A stretch of DNA of 64,000 nucleotides from Candidatus Rhodoferax randersensis (GTDB lineage Bacteria > Pseudomonadota > Gammaproteobacteria > Burkholderiales > Burkholderiaceae_C). Shown one piece after another: positions 34,051-42,871 of the stretch. A program made the translations under genes and the position numbers. The notes below the pieces were generated by a model. The model was not told where the DNA came from, searched no databases, and saw only the letters and a program-made list of their open reading frames with translations. Numbering within the stretch: position 1 is the first letter of the stretch; the number at the start of each line of letters is the position of its first letter. The stretch lies in the NCBI GenBank assembly GCA_016718155.1, contig JADKEH010000001.1, positions 372,001 through 436,000 of the forward strand, written 5' to 3'.

Positions 34051-35369
34051 GGCTGCGGCTCCGTCGGATCGGGGTCGGCCGCCCGCTCGAAGAAGTAGCA
34101 CATGCGCTGGCGTGGCGAGAGGTAGTCCAGCGCCTCGCGTGGCAGGGCCAAAGGTTTGAGGCTGCGCCGAATGCCCAGCGCGGGCGCCTGCTCCAGGTCC
34201 AGCATCAAGGCCTCGTCTTTATCAACACCGCGCTGGTAAACGATGATCTTCGGCTTCAAGGGTCGCGACGAATTGACCGACAGCACCAGCGCATAACGAT
34301 CGTCGAGCAACTGCACCACCGAGCCCGGTGGATATACACCCATCATGCGAATGAAGGCGCTGAGCACCGGCGGATCAAACCGGCTCTTGTGCTGCGCAAA
34401 AATCAGCGACAGGGCTTCGTGCGGCGTGACGGCGGCACTGGGCTTGCTGGGATTGCACAGGTTGTCATAACGATTGACCAGCGCCAAGGCCTTGGCCATC
34501 GGGCTGATCCGGTCGCCCTTGAGCTTGGCCGGAAAGCCACTGCCATCGACCAGTTCGTGGTGCTGGGCGACAACCTGCACCACGCCCTTGGCCAACTCCA
34601 TGCGCTCGCAAATACCAACGCCTTGCGCCACGTGGTCCTGGTAGAGCTTGTACTCAACCGACGAAAAACTGTCTTCCATCCAGCGCACGCGCACCGGCAA
34701 CAGGCTCTTGCCAATGTCGTGCAGAAATCCCGCCACGCCCAGGTCCACCATGTCCGCCTGCGACAAGTTCAGCGACTTGCCCAACAGCAGGGACAACACC
34801 ATCACATTGACCGGATGCATGGTGGCGCGGTCGCCCATGCCCTCGGACAGCAGCCGGATGGAAGACTCCCCGTCACCAATCAATTCAGCCACGAAACCAG
34901 TCACCATGGTCAGGCATTGGTCACGCGCAGTCTGCGGCTTGGCCGCATACGTGTCCACCACCTGCCGGTACTGGCGAATGGCCTCGCCAAAGCGCCGGTC
35001 GCCGGCCAGCAGACTCTTTTGTTGCGCCGCGATCAGCGCCGCGTGCTGGCGGCGCAAGGCCTGCGCCCGCCCATCTCCGGGCGGCGCCACGGCAGACGGC
35101 GCCTCGGAAGGTGAATCGGTGCCATTGCCGCCGACACTGCGGCTGTCGGCCAGGGCCACGGGGTCGCTCTTGTGGGGAAGGTAGCGCACGCGCGTCAAAC
35201 CCAGGCCGCGAATGACCTCGATCTGCTTCTCCGACGAAATCTTGAAACTGCCGGTGGGAAAGGGATGCGCCATCCAGCCAAGCTCAAGCTCGACGAACAT
35301 GCCAATTCGAAGCTGGCTGACCTCTATGAAGCCGGGTTCACTGTCTGGGGCGACAGATTTGTTGGTCAT
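34047..35369 (-). CDS. HD-GYP phosphodiesterase with DUF3391 domain
   Basis: This 440-residue protein carries a DUF3391-type N-terminal region (FIEVSQLRIGMFVELELGWMAHPFPTGSFKISSEKQIEVI) and an HD-GYP domain from about residue 150. HD is in GFLHDIGKSLLP and the GYP-type motif is HHELVDGSGFP, with F in place of Y; the following ISPMAKALALVNRYDNLCNP keeps the family pattern. It should degrade cyclic-di-GMP. The C-terminus has an extra beta-rich domain seen in this subfamily. It overlaps the GGDEF-EAL gene, giving a two-gene signalling operon. Confidence 0.88.
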   Translation of the reverse strand: MTNKSVAPDSEPGFIEVSQLRIGMFVELELGWMAHPFPTGSFKISSEKQIEVIRGLGLTRVRYLPHKSDPVALADSRSVGGNGTDSPSEAPSAVAPPGDGRAQALRRQHAALIAAQQKSLLAGDRRFGEAIRQYRQVVDTYAAKPQTARDQCLTMVTGFVAELIGDGESSIRLLSEGMGDRATMHPVNVMVLSLLLGKSLNLSQADMVDLGVAGFLHDIGKSLLPVRVRWMEDSFSSVEYKLYQDHVAQGVGICERMELAKGVVQVVAQHHELVDGSGFPAKLKGDRISPMAKALALVNRYDNLCNPSKPSAAVTPHEALSLIFAQHKSRFDPPVLSAFIRMMGVYPPGSVVQLLDDRYALVLSVNSSRPLKPKIIVYQRGVDKDEALMLDLEQAPALGIRRSLKPLALPREALDYLSPRQRMCYFFERAADPDPTEPQP

Positions 35370-35638
35370 GGACTCTTCCCTGGGGGCACCTTACTCTATC
35401 GGCATTCCAGCAAGTTTGCTTGAGATCAAGACTATGGCGATGTTAGTCAAAGCCCGGCCGACTGGAAAGCCACGAAGTTGTGATTTCCTTCACAGCAAGC
35501 AGCCTGACACTGTATCCGATGCTATGGATTTCGAAGTGGGTCGGCAGGCCTTTTTTTGCCAGGCACGGGGCGAAACCGGGGCGGCTGCACAGTTGCGCAG
35601 GGCGCACTATGATGGCCCCCACCCACCCAGGAGAGCCG

Positions 35639-36361
35639 ATGATCGACCTGTACTACTGGCCCACGCCCAACGGCTGGAAGATTTCCATCATGCTCGAAGA
35701 GTGTGGCCTGCCTTACCGCCTGGTGCCGGTCAACATCGGCAAGGGCGAGCAGTTCGCGCCGTCGTTCCTGGCGATCAGCCCCAACAACCGCATGCCCGCC
35801 ATCGTGGACCACGCGCCCAGCGGCGGCGGCGCGCCGATTTCGATATTTGAGAGCGGCGCCATCCTGATCTACCTGGCCGAGAAGACCGGCCTGTTTCTGC
35901 CCACCGACCTGCGCGGCCGCAAGCAGGTGCTGGAGTGGCTGATGTGGCAAATGGGCGGCCTGGGCCCGATGGCCGGGCAGAACGGCCACTTCCTGTTGTA
36001 CGCGCCCGAGAAAGTGCCCTACGCGATTGAGCGCTACGGCAAAGAGGTCAACCGGCTGTACGGCGTGCTGGACGCACAACTGGCCCGCACCGGCGCCTTC
36101 GTCGCGGGCACCGATTACTCGATTGCCGACATGGCGATCTTCCCCTGGGTGCGCACGCACAAGGCACAACAGGTTCCGCTAGAGGACTTTGCGCATGTGC
36201 AGCGCTGGTACAACGCACTGTTCGAGCGTCCCGCCACCAAACGCGGCCTGGACTTGGGCAAGGAACTGCGCGCGGGAATGCTTACCGAAGACGCTCGCAA
36301 GTCCCTGTTTGGCCAGACCGCGCAGAGCGTTCTGACGGGCGAACACCGCCGCGCTGATTGA
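35639..36361 (+). CDS. glutathione S-transferase, nu class (YfcG/YghU-like)
   Basis: This 240-residue protein has the thioredoxin-fold N-terminal domain (MIDLYYWPTPNGWKISIMLEECGLPYRLVPVNIGKGEQ) with the TPNGWK motif of nu-class enzymes in E. coli (YfcG, YghU), which reduce disulfides with two bound glutathiones. ISPNNRMPAIVD and FESGAILIYLAEKTG bind glutathione. The C-terminal helical domain ends ...FGQTAQSVLTGEHRRAD. AGGAGAG is well placed before the ATG. A repeat array follows. Confidence 0.92.
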   Translation: MIDLYYWPTPNGWKISIMLEECGLPYRLVPVNIGKGEQFAPSFLAISPNNRMPAIVDHAPSGGGAPISIFESGAILIYLAEKTGLFLPTDLRGRKQVLEWLMWQMGGLGPMAGQNGHFLLYAPEKVPYAIERYGKEVNRLYGVLDAQLARTGAFVAGTDYSIADMAIFPWVRTHKAQQVPLEDFAHVQRWYNALFERPATKRGLDLGKELRAGMLTEDARKSLFGQTAQSVLTGEHRRAD

Positions 36362-36391
36362 GAATCCCCCCAGCGATGAAGCACAAGTCTC

Positions 36392-36616
36392 GTCATTGCG
36401 AGCCTCCCGAATCCGGCCCGATACCGCACACGGACCTTGAACCAGCATTGTCATCGCGAGGCCGCAGGCCGTGGCGATCCATGTATTCTGGGGTCCTGGA
36501 TTGCTTCACTTCGTTCGCAATGACGACCGATTCATGCAAAACGCAGCGCGGCAGTCCACGGTGGTGTACCGTAGAAATGGATTGCCACGCTACGCTCGCA
36601 ATGACAGGGTTCATGC
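36392..36616. repeat. array D of the dispersed mosaic repeat
   Basis: This fills most of the 311-bp gap between the GST and the isomerase. It contains CGTCATTGCGAGCCTCCCGA, GGCCCGATACCGCACACGG, the pair TCATCGCGAGGCCGCAGG / GTGGCGATCCATGTAT, CTGGATTGCTTCACTTCGTT with CGCAATGACGA, and GCAGCGCGGCAGTCCACGG facing GGATTGCCACGCTACGCTC. Module order is nearly the same as in array C. No gene is supported between 36362 and 36672. Confidence 0.85.
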
Positions 36617-36672
36617 GTTCTGCAAGTCTCAGTAGCCCCCCCACCCCATCCTCGTCCACACCGTGAACCCCC

Positions 36673-37302
36673 ATGATTGAATGCTTCTTTGACTGCTCCA
36701 GCCCCTGGACCTACCTGGCGTTCCACAACCTGCTACCACTCGCCGCCGAGATCAACGAGCCTATCGACTGGCGGCCGATTCTGGTCGGTGGCGTGTTCAA
36801 CGCAGTCAACCCCAGTGTCTACGCGATGCGCGACAACCCGGTGCCAGCCAAGATGGCCTACATGCTCAAAGACCTCAAGGACTGGTCACGCGAAGCCGGG
36901 CTGACGATCGTGATGCCGCCCAAGGTGTTTCCAGTCAACAGCGTCAAGGCCATGCGCGGCTGCATCTGGGTGGCGCAACAGGATGGCGCCCATCCCACCC
37001 TGGCGCCCAAGTTCGTGCCCTACACGCGTGCGGTGTTCGAAGCCTACTGGAGCCGCCAAGAGGACATCTCGCAGGACGCCGTGCTGGCCGACATCTGCCA
37101 GCAAGTAGGCATCGACCCTACGGCGTTTGCAATTGGTGTTGGCGACGCCACGGTCAAGCGACAACTCAAGGCCAATACCGACGAGGTGATTGAACGTGGC
37201 GGCTTTGGCTCACCGACGCTGTTTGTTGGCAAGGATATGTACTTCGGCAACGACCGGCTGGCGCTGGTGCGCGCCGCCGTGTTGCGCCTGCGCCAGACGT
37301 GA
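36673..37302 (+). CDS. 2-hydroxychromene-2-carboxylate isomerase family (DsbA-like fold)
   Basis: This 209-residue protein has the kappa-class GST/HCCA isomerase pattern: ECFFDCSSPWTYLAFHNL at the start, IDWRPILVGGVFNAVN, MPPKVFPVNSVKAMRG and the C-terminal GGFGSPTLFVGKDMYFGNDRLALV. The active serine sits in SSPWTYL, where true Dsb proteins have CxxC. HCCA isomerases act in naphthalene-type degradation, but many relatives have unknown glutathione-dependent roles; no aromatic pathway is adjacent. A 27-G run follows its stop. Confidence 0.85.
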   Translation: MIECFFDCSSPWTYLAFHNLLPLAAEINEPIDWRPILVGGVFNAVNPSVYAMRDNPVPAKMAYMLKDLKDWSREAGLTIVMPPKVFPVNSVKAMRGCIWVAQQDGAHPTLAPKFVPYTRAVFEAYWSRQEDISQDAVLADICQQVGIDPTAFAIGVGDATVKRQLKANTDEVIERGGFGSPTLFVGKDMYFGNDRLALVRAAVLRLRQT

Positions 37303-37319
37303 AAACGCGGCGGTTCTGC

Positions 37320-37346
37320 GGGGGGGGGGGGGGGGGGGGGGGGGGG
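37320..37346. repeat. 27-base poly-G tract
   Basis: An uninterrupted run of 27 G lies 17 bp after the isomerase stop and 21 bp before the phaB stop on the opposite strand. Its sequence offers no coding potential. On the plus strand it could form G-quadruplexes; as C-run RNA from the pha side it could slow polymerase. The length may also be a sequencing or assembly artefact. Confidence 0.9.
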
Positions 37347-37367
37347 CGACGACCTTTCACGTCATCG

Positions 37368-38105
37368 CTAACCCATGTGCAAACCACCGTTGACCGAGAA
37401 GTCGGCACCCGTGGTGTAGCCACCGTCGTCCGACGCCAGCCAGGCGATGATGGAGGCGATCTCACTGGGTTTGCCCAAACGCTTGACCGGAATCGTGGCA
37501 ACAATCTTGGCCAGCACATCCTCACGAATGGCGTTGACCATGTCGGTGCCGATGTAGCCAGGACTCACGGTGTTGACCGTGACGCCCTTGGTAGCCATTT
37601 CCTGTGCCAGCGCCATCGAAAAACCATGCATACCGGCCTTGGCAGCGGAGTAGTTGGTCTGCCCGGCCTGGCCTTTTTCGCCGTTGACCGACGAGATGTT
37701 GATGATGCGGCCCCAGCCTTTTTCCACCATGTCCGCCACCACCTGTTTGGTAACGTTGAACATGCTGTTGAGATTGGTCTCGATCACGGCGTCCCAGTCT
37801 TCGCGCGACATTTTCAGGAACATGCGGTCCTTGGTGATGCCGGCGTTGTTCACCAGCACATCAATGCTGCCATGCTCGGCCTTGGTCTTGCTGAACGCGT
37901 CGACGGTGGAATCCCAACTGCCGACATTGCCGACCGAGGCGTAGAAGGTGTACCCGAGGGCGGCCTGCTCGGCAATCCACTTGGCGTGGTCGCGGGTCGG
38001 GCCGCAACCGGCGATGACCTTGAAACCCTCTTTGTGCAGGCGCTGGCAGATGGAGGTACCGATGCCACCCATGCCCCCGGTGACGTATGCGACTTTTTGA
38101 CTCAT
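37368..38105 (-). CDS. phaB: acetoacetyl-CoA reductase (NADPH)
   Basis: This 245-residue short-chain dehydrogenase reduces acetoacetyl-CoA to (R)-3-hydroxybutyryl-CoA, the monomer for polyhydroxybutyrate. The cofactor motif is VTGGMGGIGTSIC near residue 8, with NNAGITKD, the catalytic serine in INISSVNG, and tyrosine/lysine in YSAAKAG. GFSMALAQEMATKGVTVNTVSPGYIGTDMV is typical of PhaB. The ATG at 38105 has AAAGGAA upstream. It is the third gene of phaC-phaA-phaB on this strand. Confidence 0.96.
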   Translation of the reverse strand: MSQKVAYVTGGMGGIGTSICQRLHKEGFKVIAGCGPTRDHAKWIAEQAALGYTFYASVGNVGSWDSTVDAFSKTKAEHGSIDVLVNNAGITKDRMFLKMSREDWDAVIETNLNSMFNVTKQVVADMVEKGWGRIINISSVNGEKGQAGQTNYSAAKAGMHGFSMALAQEMATKGVTVNTVSPGYIGTDMVNAIREDVLAKIVATIPVKRLGKPSEIASIIAWLASDDGGYTTGADFSVNGGLHMG

Positions 38106-38195
38106 TGTGTTTTCCTTTACTGAAACGATGCGAGGCAAACGCTGGGGCGCAGCCCTCAACGGAGCCAAGCTCCAGCTTCCATTGTCTGCCCTAAA

Positions 38196-39374
38196 TCAAC
38201 GCTCGATAGTTAGGGCAACCCCCATGCCGCCACCAATACACAGGGAGGCAATGCCCTTCTTGGCGTCGCGACGGGCCATTTCGTGCAACAGCGTTACCAG
38301 AATGCGGCAACCGGACGCCCCAATCGGGTGACCAATGGCAATGGCGCCGCCATTGACGTTGATCTTTGTCGTGTCCCAGCCCATTTCCTGGTTGACGGCA
38401 CAGGCTTGCGCGGCAAACGCCTCGTTGATTTCCAGCAGGTCCAGGTCCGCCGCCTTCCAGCCAGCCCGCGCCAGCGCCTTTTGCGAGGCCGACACCGGGC
38501 CCATGCCCATGATGGCCGGGTCCAGTCCGCTGGTGGCAAAGCTGGCGATGCGACCCATCGGCTTCAAACCCAAGGCAGCCGCCTTGGCCGCGGTCATCAC
38601 CATCACGGCGGCGGCGCCGTCGTTGATGCCCGAGGCATTGCCAGCCGTCACGCCACCGGCCTTGTCAAACGCGGGGCGCAAGCCGGCCAGCGCCTCGGCA
38701 TTGGACTTGCGGTTGAGAAACTCGTCGGCGGCAAACACGATCGGGTCACCCTTCTTTTGGGCAATGCTGAAGGGCACGATCTCGTCAACAAAGCGACCGG
38801 CGTCCTGCGCGGCAGCGGCCTTTTGCTGGCTGGCCAGCGCCAGCGCATCCTGCATCTCGCGGGTGATGCCGTATTGCTTGGCCACGTTCTCGGCGGTGAT
38901 GCCCATGTGGTACTGGTTGTAAACGTCCCACAGACCATCTGTGATCATCGAGTCGGTCATCTTCCAGTCGCCCATGCGCTGGCCATCACGCGAGCCCAGC
39001 AATACATGGGGCGCGGCGCTCATGTTCTCTTGCCCACCGGCAATCACGATTTCGCTGTCGCCCCACGCGACGGCTTGCGCGGCCAGCATCACCGCCTTCA
39101 GGCCGGAGCCACACACGGCGTTGATGGTCAGCCCCGGGGTCTCCTTGGCCAGGCCGGATTTCATGACCGACTGGCGCGCCGGGTTCTGCCCCGAACCCGC
39201 CGCCAGCACCTGGCCCAGAATCACTTCGCCAATTTGGTCGGCACCCAGGCCGGTACGCGCCAGCAAGGCCTTGATGACCGCTGCACCGAGTTCGGGCGCG
39301 GGTGTCTTGGCCAGGGTTCCGCCGAATTTGCCAACCGCCGTGCGCGCGGCTGAAACGATGACGATGTCTTGCAT
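38196..39374 (-). CDS. phaA: acetyl-CoA C-acetyltransferase (beta-ketothiolase)
   Basis: This 392-residue thiolase condenses two acetyl-CoA to acetoacetyl-CoA. The acylated cysteine is in NAVCGSGLKAV near residue 88; the base histidine is in NGGAIAIGHPIGASG and the second cysteine in CIGGGMGVAL near the end. GGAGAC precedes the ATG. It lies between phaC and phaB, giving the complete route from acetyl-CoA to polymer. Confidence 0.96.
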   Translation of the reverse strand: MQDIVIVSAARTAVGKFGGTLAKTPAPELGAAVIKALLARTGLGADQIGEVILGQVLAAGSGQNPARQSVMKSGLAKETPGLTINAVCGSGLKAVMLAAQAVAWGDSEIVIAGGQENMSAAPHVLLGSRDGQRMGDWKMTDSMITDGLWDVYNQYHMGITAENVAKQYGITREMQDALALASQQKAAAAQDAGRFVDEIVPFSIAQKKGDPIVFAADEFLNRKSNAEALAGLRPAFDKAGGVTAGNASGINDGAAAVMVMTAAKAAALGLKPMGRIASFATSGLDPAIMGMGPVSASQKALARAGWKAADLDLLEINEAFAAQACAVNQEMGWDTTKINVNGGAIAIGHPIGASGCRILVTLLHEMARRDAKKGIASLCIGGGMGVALTIER

Positions 39375-39415
39375 GGATGTCTCCAGAGTAGTTGATCAAG
39401 AATAGTAAAAAAGAA

Positions 39416-41143
39416 TCAGGCCTTGGCCTTGACATAACGGCCCGGCGCCGGCTCGATCGCCTTGTACTTGCCCTTGCCGTATGCCTTGGGCGCGGGAATC
39501 TGCTTGCCGGCATGCGACTTGAGCCACTTGGACCAATCGGTCCACCAGCTTCCCGGGTGCTCTTTGGCACCGGCCAGCCAGTCGGCCTGGCTGGGTGGGA
39601 AGCTGTCGTCGGCACGGATCCAATGGCTGCGCTTGTTCTTGGATGGTGGGTTGATCACACCGGCGATGTGGCCCGATGCGCCCATGACAAAACGCTTCTT
39701 GCCCGGCAGCACCTGGGTGGAGGCGTAAGCGCCGCCAATTGGCACGATGTGGTCCTCGCGCGAGCCGTAGATATAGACCGGCAAAGTGAGTTGGCCCAGA
39801 TCGACTTTCTGGCCACAGACCGTCAACTTGCCGGGCTTGACCAGGTTGTTTTCCAGGTAAGTGTTGCGCAGGTACCAGGCGTAGAACGGACCCGGCAGAT
39901 TGGTGGAGTCGCTGTTCCAGTACAGCAGGTCGAAGGGCGGGGGTGTCTCGCCCTTGAGGTAGTTGCCCACCACGTAGTTCCACACCAGGTCGTTGGGCCG
40001 CAGAAAGCTGAAGGTGCTGGCCAGGTCCGGTCCCTTCATCAGGCCGCCCTTGCCCATCTCCTGCTCGCGGTACTTGACCATGGCCTCGTCGATGAACACA
40101 TCCAGGATGCCGGTGTCGGTGAAGTCGAGCAACGAGGTCAGAAAAGTGGCGCTGGCCACCGGCTTGTCGCCACGAGCCGCCAACACCGCCAGCGCCGTGC
40201 CCAGGATCGTGCCGCCCACACAGAAGCCCAGCGCGTTGATAGTTTTGGCGGCCGTGATGTCCTGCGTGACCTTGATCGCCGTGATCGCTGCCTTCTCGAT
40301 GTAATCGTCCCAGGTGGCCTTGGCCAGGGACTTATCGGGGTTGCGCCAGCTCACCACAAAGGTGCGGTGCCCCTGCTCGACGGCATAACGGATCAGCGAG
40401 TTCTCGGGCTGCAGGTCCAGGATATAAAACTTGTTGATGCACGGTGGAATCAGCAAGAACGGCCGCTCGTACACCTTGGGCGTGAGCGGCTTGTATTCGA
40501 TCAACTGGAACAGCTCGTTCTCGAACACCACCGCGCCTTCGGTGGTGGCCACGTTCTTGCCCACTTCGAACACGCTCTCGTCGGTCATGGAGACGTGGCC
40601 CTGGCGGATGTCGTGCACCAGGTTGCGCACGCCCTTGGCGATGCTCTCGCCCTTGGTCTCGATCGCCTTTTTTTGCGCCTCGGCGTTGAGCGCCATGAAG
40701 TTGCTGGGGGCCGAGGCCGCCATCCACTGCTCGACCGCAAAGCGCACCCGCGCGCGGGTCTTGGTATCGGCCTGCACGGCGTCAGCCAGGCCCATCAACG
40801 TGCGAGCATTGAGCAAATACGCGGCGGCCGAGAACGCCGCCACCGGGTTGGCCGTCCAGGCGGCATCGGCAAAACGCTTGTCGCCCGACAGAGGCATGCT
40901 CTGCATGCCTTGCGTCCACAACGCCGCCGAATCCTTGAGGTATTGCCCTTGTAGCGCTTGAACCTTGACCGGATCGAAATCGATCTTTGGAGCGGCGCCA
41001 GCGCCATTGCCGCGCGGGCCGGGTGCCGCCGCGCCCAAATCCATGTTTTGAAACGCCGACATGGCCTGATTCCAGCCTTGGCCGAAGGTATCGTGAAACT
41101 GCTGGGCAGCCTGAGCCCAGTACTCCGGTGTGTTTTGACTCAC
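39416..41143 (-). CDS. phaC: class I polyhydroxyalkanoate synthase
   Basis: This 575-residue enzyme polymerises (R)-3-hydroxyacyl-CoA on the surface of storage granules. The lipase-like box has cysteine as nucleophile (LGFCVGGTILG, near residue 308). The catalytic aspartate lies in YIYGSREDHIVP and the histidine in GASGHIAGVINPP. The N-terminal part (NTPEYWAQAAQQFHDTFGQGW) and length match Cupriavidus-type PhaC (589). It is the first gene of the operon; phaA begins 41 bp after its stop. Confidence 0.96.
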   Translation of the reverse strand: MSQNTPEYWAQAAQQFHDTFGQGWNQAMSAFQNMDLGAAAPGPRGNGAGAAPKIDFDPVKVQALQGQYLKDSAALWTQGMQSMPLSGDKRFADAAWTANPVAAFSAAAYLLNARTLMGLADAVQADTKTRARVRFAVEQWMAASAPSNFMALNAEAQKKAIETKGESIAKGVRNLVHDIRQGHVSMTDESVFEVGKNVATTEGAVVFENELFQLIEYKPLTPKVYERPFLLIPPCINKFYILDLQPENSLIRYAVEQGHRTFVVSWRNPDKSLAKATWDDYIEKAAITAIKVTQDITAAKTINALGFCVGGTILGTALAVLAARGDKPVASATFLTSLLDFTDTGILDVFIDEAMVKYREQEMGKGGLMKGPDLASTFSFLRPNDLVWNYVVGNYLKGETPPPFDLLYWNSDSTNLPGPFYAWYLRNTYLENNLVKPGKLTVCGQKVDLGQLTLPVYIYGSREDHIVPIGGAYASTQVLPGKKRFVMGASGHIAGVINPPSKNKRSHWIRADDSFPPSQADWLAGAKEHPGSWWTDWSKWLKSHAGKQIPAPKAYGKGKYKAIEPAPGRYVKAKA

Positions 41144-41246
41144 GCGGTTGTCCCCTTATGATGGCGCGTTGGTAGAAACCCGAGTATCGCAGGGCTTGGC
41201 CTTCGAAAAACTGACATCTACCCAAACCCCAACGAGTTGCTCGCCT

Positions 41247-41492
41247 ATGTACATTGTGCCTCTTGCGTGGATTTACGTGGCTTTGATGATGGCGGTGGCC
41301 GAAGCCAACCACAGCAACGGCACCGTGCTGGGCGCCGTGGTCACTTTCGTGCTCTACGGCCTGCTGCCGGTATCGGTGGTGGTCTACATCATGGGTGCCC
41401 CGGCACGCAAGCGCGCCATCAAGGCACGGGAAGCAGCGCAGCAAGAGGCGGCGCGGGCTGCCGCCGAGCCGACCCCCGGCGCACCTGGTTGA
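41247..41492 (+). CDS. small two-helix membrane protein, unknown
   Basis: This 81-residue protein has two hydrophobic helices (MYIVPLAWIYVALMMAVAEA and GAVVTFVLYGLLPVSVVVYIMG) and a charged, alanine-rich cytoplasmic tail (RKRAIKAREAAQQEAARAAAEP). I know similar short proteins as hypothetical in Comamonadaceae. It is divergent from phaC and convergent with pgeF. The ATG at 41247 begins the first helix; the upstream frame looks non-coding. Confidence 0.7.
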   Translation: MYIVPLAWIYVALMMAVAEANHSNGTVLGAVVTFVLYGLLPVSVVVYIMGAPARKRAIKAREAAQQEAARAAAEPTPGAPG

Positions 41493-41527
41493 TGGCAGGG
41501 CTCACAGCCCCGGCCTGCCGCTGTGCG

Positions 41528-42343
41528 CTATTCGCAATTCGGCTCCAGCCAGATGCAAGCCGCCATACGCCCACTGACCCGGTCGCGCCGGTGCGAAAAG
41601 AATCGATCCGGGTTGCCCGCCGTGCACCAGGCCGCACTGCTGTCGTTGCCATAGACCTGGGTGACCCCCAAGCGGTCAAGGCGCTGGCGCGCCAACCCCG
41701 CCAAGTCGGCTAAGTACTTGTCGTGCCCCTTTGCCTCAAAGCATTTGGTCGCATCGGGCAGGTCGTCCACAAAGGCGGCTTTTACTTCCGGCCCCACCTC
41801 AAAGGCTTGCGGGCCGATACAGGGCCCCAACCACGCCAGCACCTCGCCTGCCGGCGTCGCCGCGGCATCGTCCGGCGCCCGCAAGGCCAACACGCGCTGC
41901 AGCAAGCCCTCCAGCACGCCGCGGCCACCCTGCCCAGCCAGGCCACGCCATCCGGCGTGCGCTGCGGCCACCCATGTCCCCTGGCGGTCGGTCAGCAGCA
42001 CCGGCAGGCAGTCAGCCACCATGATGGTGCAGGCCACCCCCCGCTGGGTGGTGAAGCAGGCGTCGAAACGCGGGCCATCCGGCGTTTGCTCGGTGAGCTG
42101 GACCACATCGGTCCCGTGTACCTGCGTCAGAAACACGGGTCGGGCCGACATGACCCGCCGCAGCGCGGCGCGGTTGGCCGCCACCGCCTGGGGGTCGTCC
42201 CCAACATGGTCACCCAGGTTCAGACTGTCGTAAGGCGCGCTCGATTGGCCGCCCGCGCGGGTGGTGCACAGCGCGCGCACATGGGCCGGTGCCGGCCAGT
42301 CCGGGCGCAGGCACGACGGTTGCCGCAAGCCCTGACCGCTCAT
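41528..42343 (-). CDS. pgeF: peptidoglycan editing factor / purine nucleoside phosphorylase-like (YfiH)
   Basis: This 271-residue protein belongs to the YfiH/LACC1 family. Metal ligands are visible in TQVHGTDVV, MVADCLPVLLTD and AAHAGWRGLAGQG; the C-terminal KYLADLAGLARQRL and TAGNPDRFFSHRRD...GRMAACIWL complete the family pattern. Members cleave or phosphorolyse purine nucleosides and in E. coli remove L-Ser-containing peptidoglycan errors. It overlaps the upstream membrane-protein gene (ATGA), so the two are coupled. Confidence 0.93.
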   Translation of the reverse strand: MSGQGLRQPSCLRPDWPAPAHVRALCTTRAGGQSSAPYDSLNLGDHVGDDPQAVAANRAALRRVMSARPVFLTQVHGTDVVQLTEQTPDGPRFDACFTTQRGVACTIMVADCLPVLLTDRQGTWVAAAHAGWRGLAGQGGRGVLEGLLQRVLALRAPDDAAATPAGEVLAWLGPCIGPQAFEVGPEVKAAFVDDLPDATKCFEAKGHDKYLADLAGLARQRLDRLGVTQVYGNDSSAAWCTAGNPDRFFSHRRDRVSGRMAACIWLEPNCE

Positions 42344-42837
42344 GATTGAAGCTGCGCCCACCAGGCCTTGGCCCGCGCCCTGACCTCCGTCTTGAACGCG
42401 CGCGCCGCCTTCCACGGCGCCGACTGGTGCACCTGCTCAATCAGACCATCCTTCCAGGCCTTCCAGCGCGGGTACCAGCGGGCAAACCAGGCCAGCTTCA
42501 TCAAGGCCGGCTGGGTGAGCTGAAACAAGCGCGCCATGACGGCGGTGCCAAGCAGCTTGGCGCCAACAAGCAGCGCGAGGCCCAGCTTGGTCTGGCCATG
42601 GCCAAACAGGTACAAGGCCAACAGTTTGACCGGCAGCAGCGCCAGCATCGGCACGCCAAACACCAGCATCGCGCCATAGGGCGGCAGGCTAACAACCTTG
42701 CGCTCCAGCCAGGCCCACAGCGGCAGGCGCGCCAGCCGCGCAAACAATGCCGCCAGCGGCGCCCAGCCCCACTCCTCGAACAAGAGCACCAGCACCACCG
42801 GTGCCAGCAGGACTTTGCGAAGCAGGCGTTTGAACAT
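42340..42837 (-). CDS. membrane protein of unknown function, upstream of pgeF
   Basis: This 165-residue protein has two to three hydrophobic stretches (VLLAPVVLVLLFEEWGWAPLAALFARLA; YGAMLVFGVPMLALLPVKLLALYLFG) and a basic tryptophan-rich C-terminal region (WYPRWKAWKDGLIEQVHQSAPWKAARAFKTEVRARAKAWW). I recognise no domain. Four-base overlap with pgeF suggests joint expression. The start MFKRLLRKVLLAPVV looks natural. Confidence 0.72.
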   Translation of the reverse strand: MFKRLLRKVLLAPVVLVLLFEEWGWAPLAALFARLARLPLWAWLERKVVSLPPYGAMLVFGVPMLALLPVKLLALYLFGHGQTKLGLALLVGAKLLGTAVMARLFQLTQPALMKLAWFARWYPRWKAWKDGLIEQVHQSAPWKAARAFKTEVRARAKAWWAQLQS

Positions 42838-42871
42838 GGCGCGATCTTAGGGGACTTCAGGAATTCATGAC

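Noticed and set aside
35370..35638. Possible small gene between the HD-GYP gene and the GST
   Set aside because: The frame is open but has no start signal of its own and no recognisable protein; it is treated as the 5' region of the GST gene.
39392..40954. 520-codon plus-strand frame opposite phaC
   Set aside because: Antisense shadow; phaC has intact catalytic residues in the other frame.
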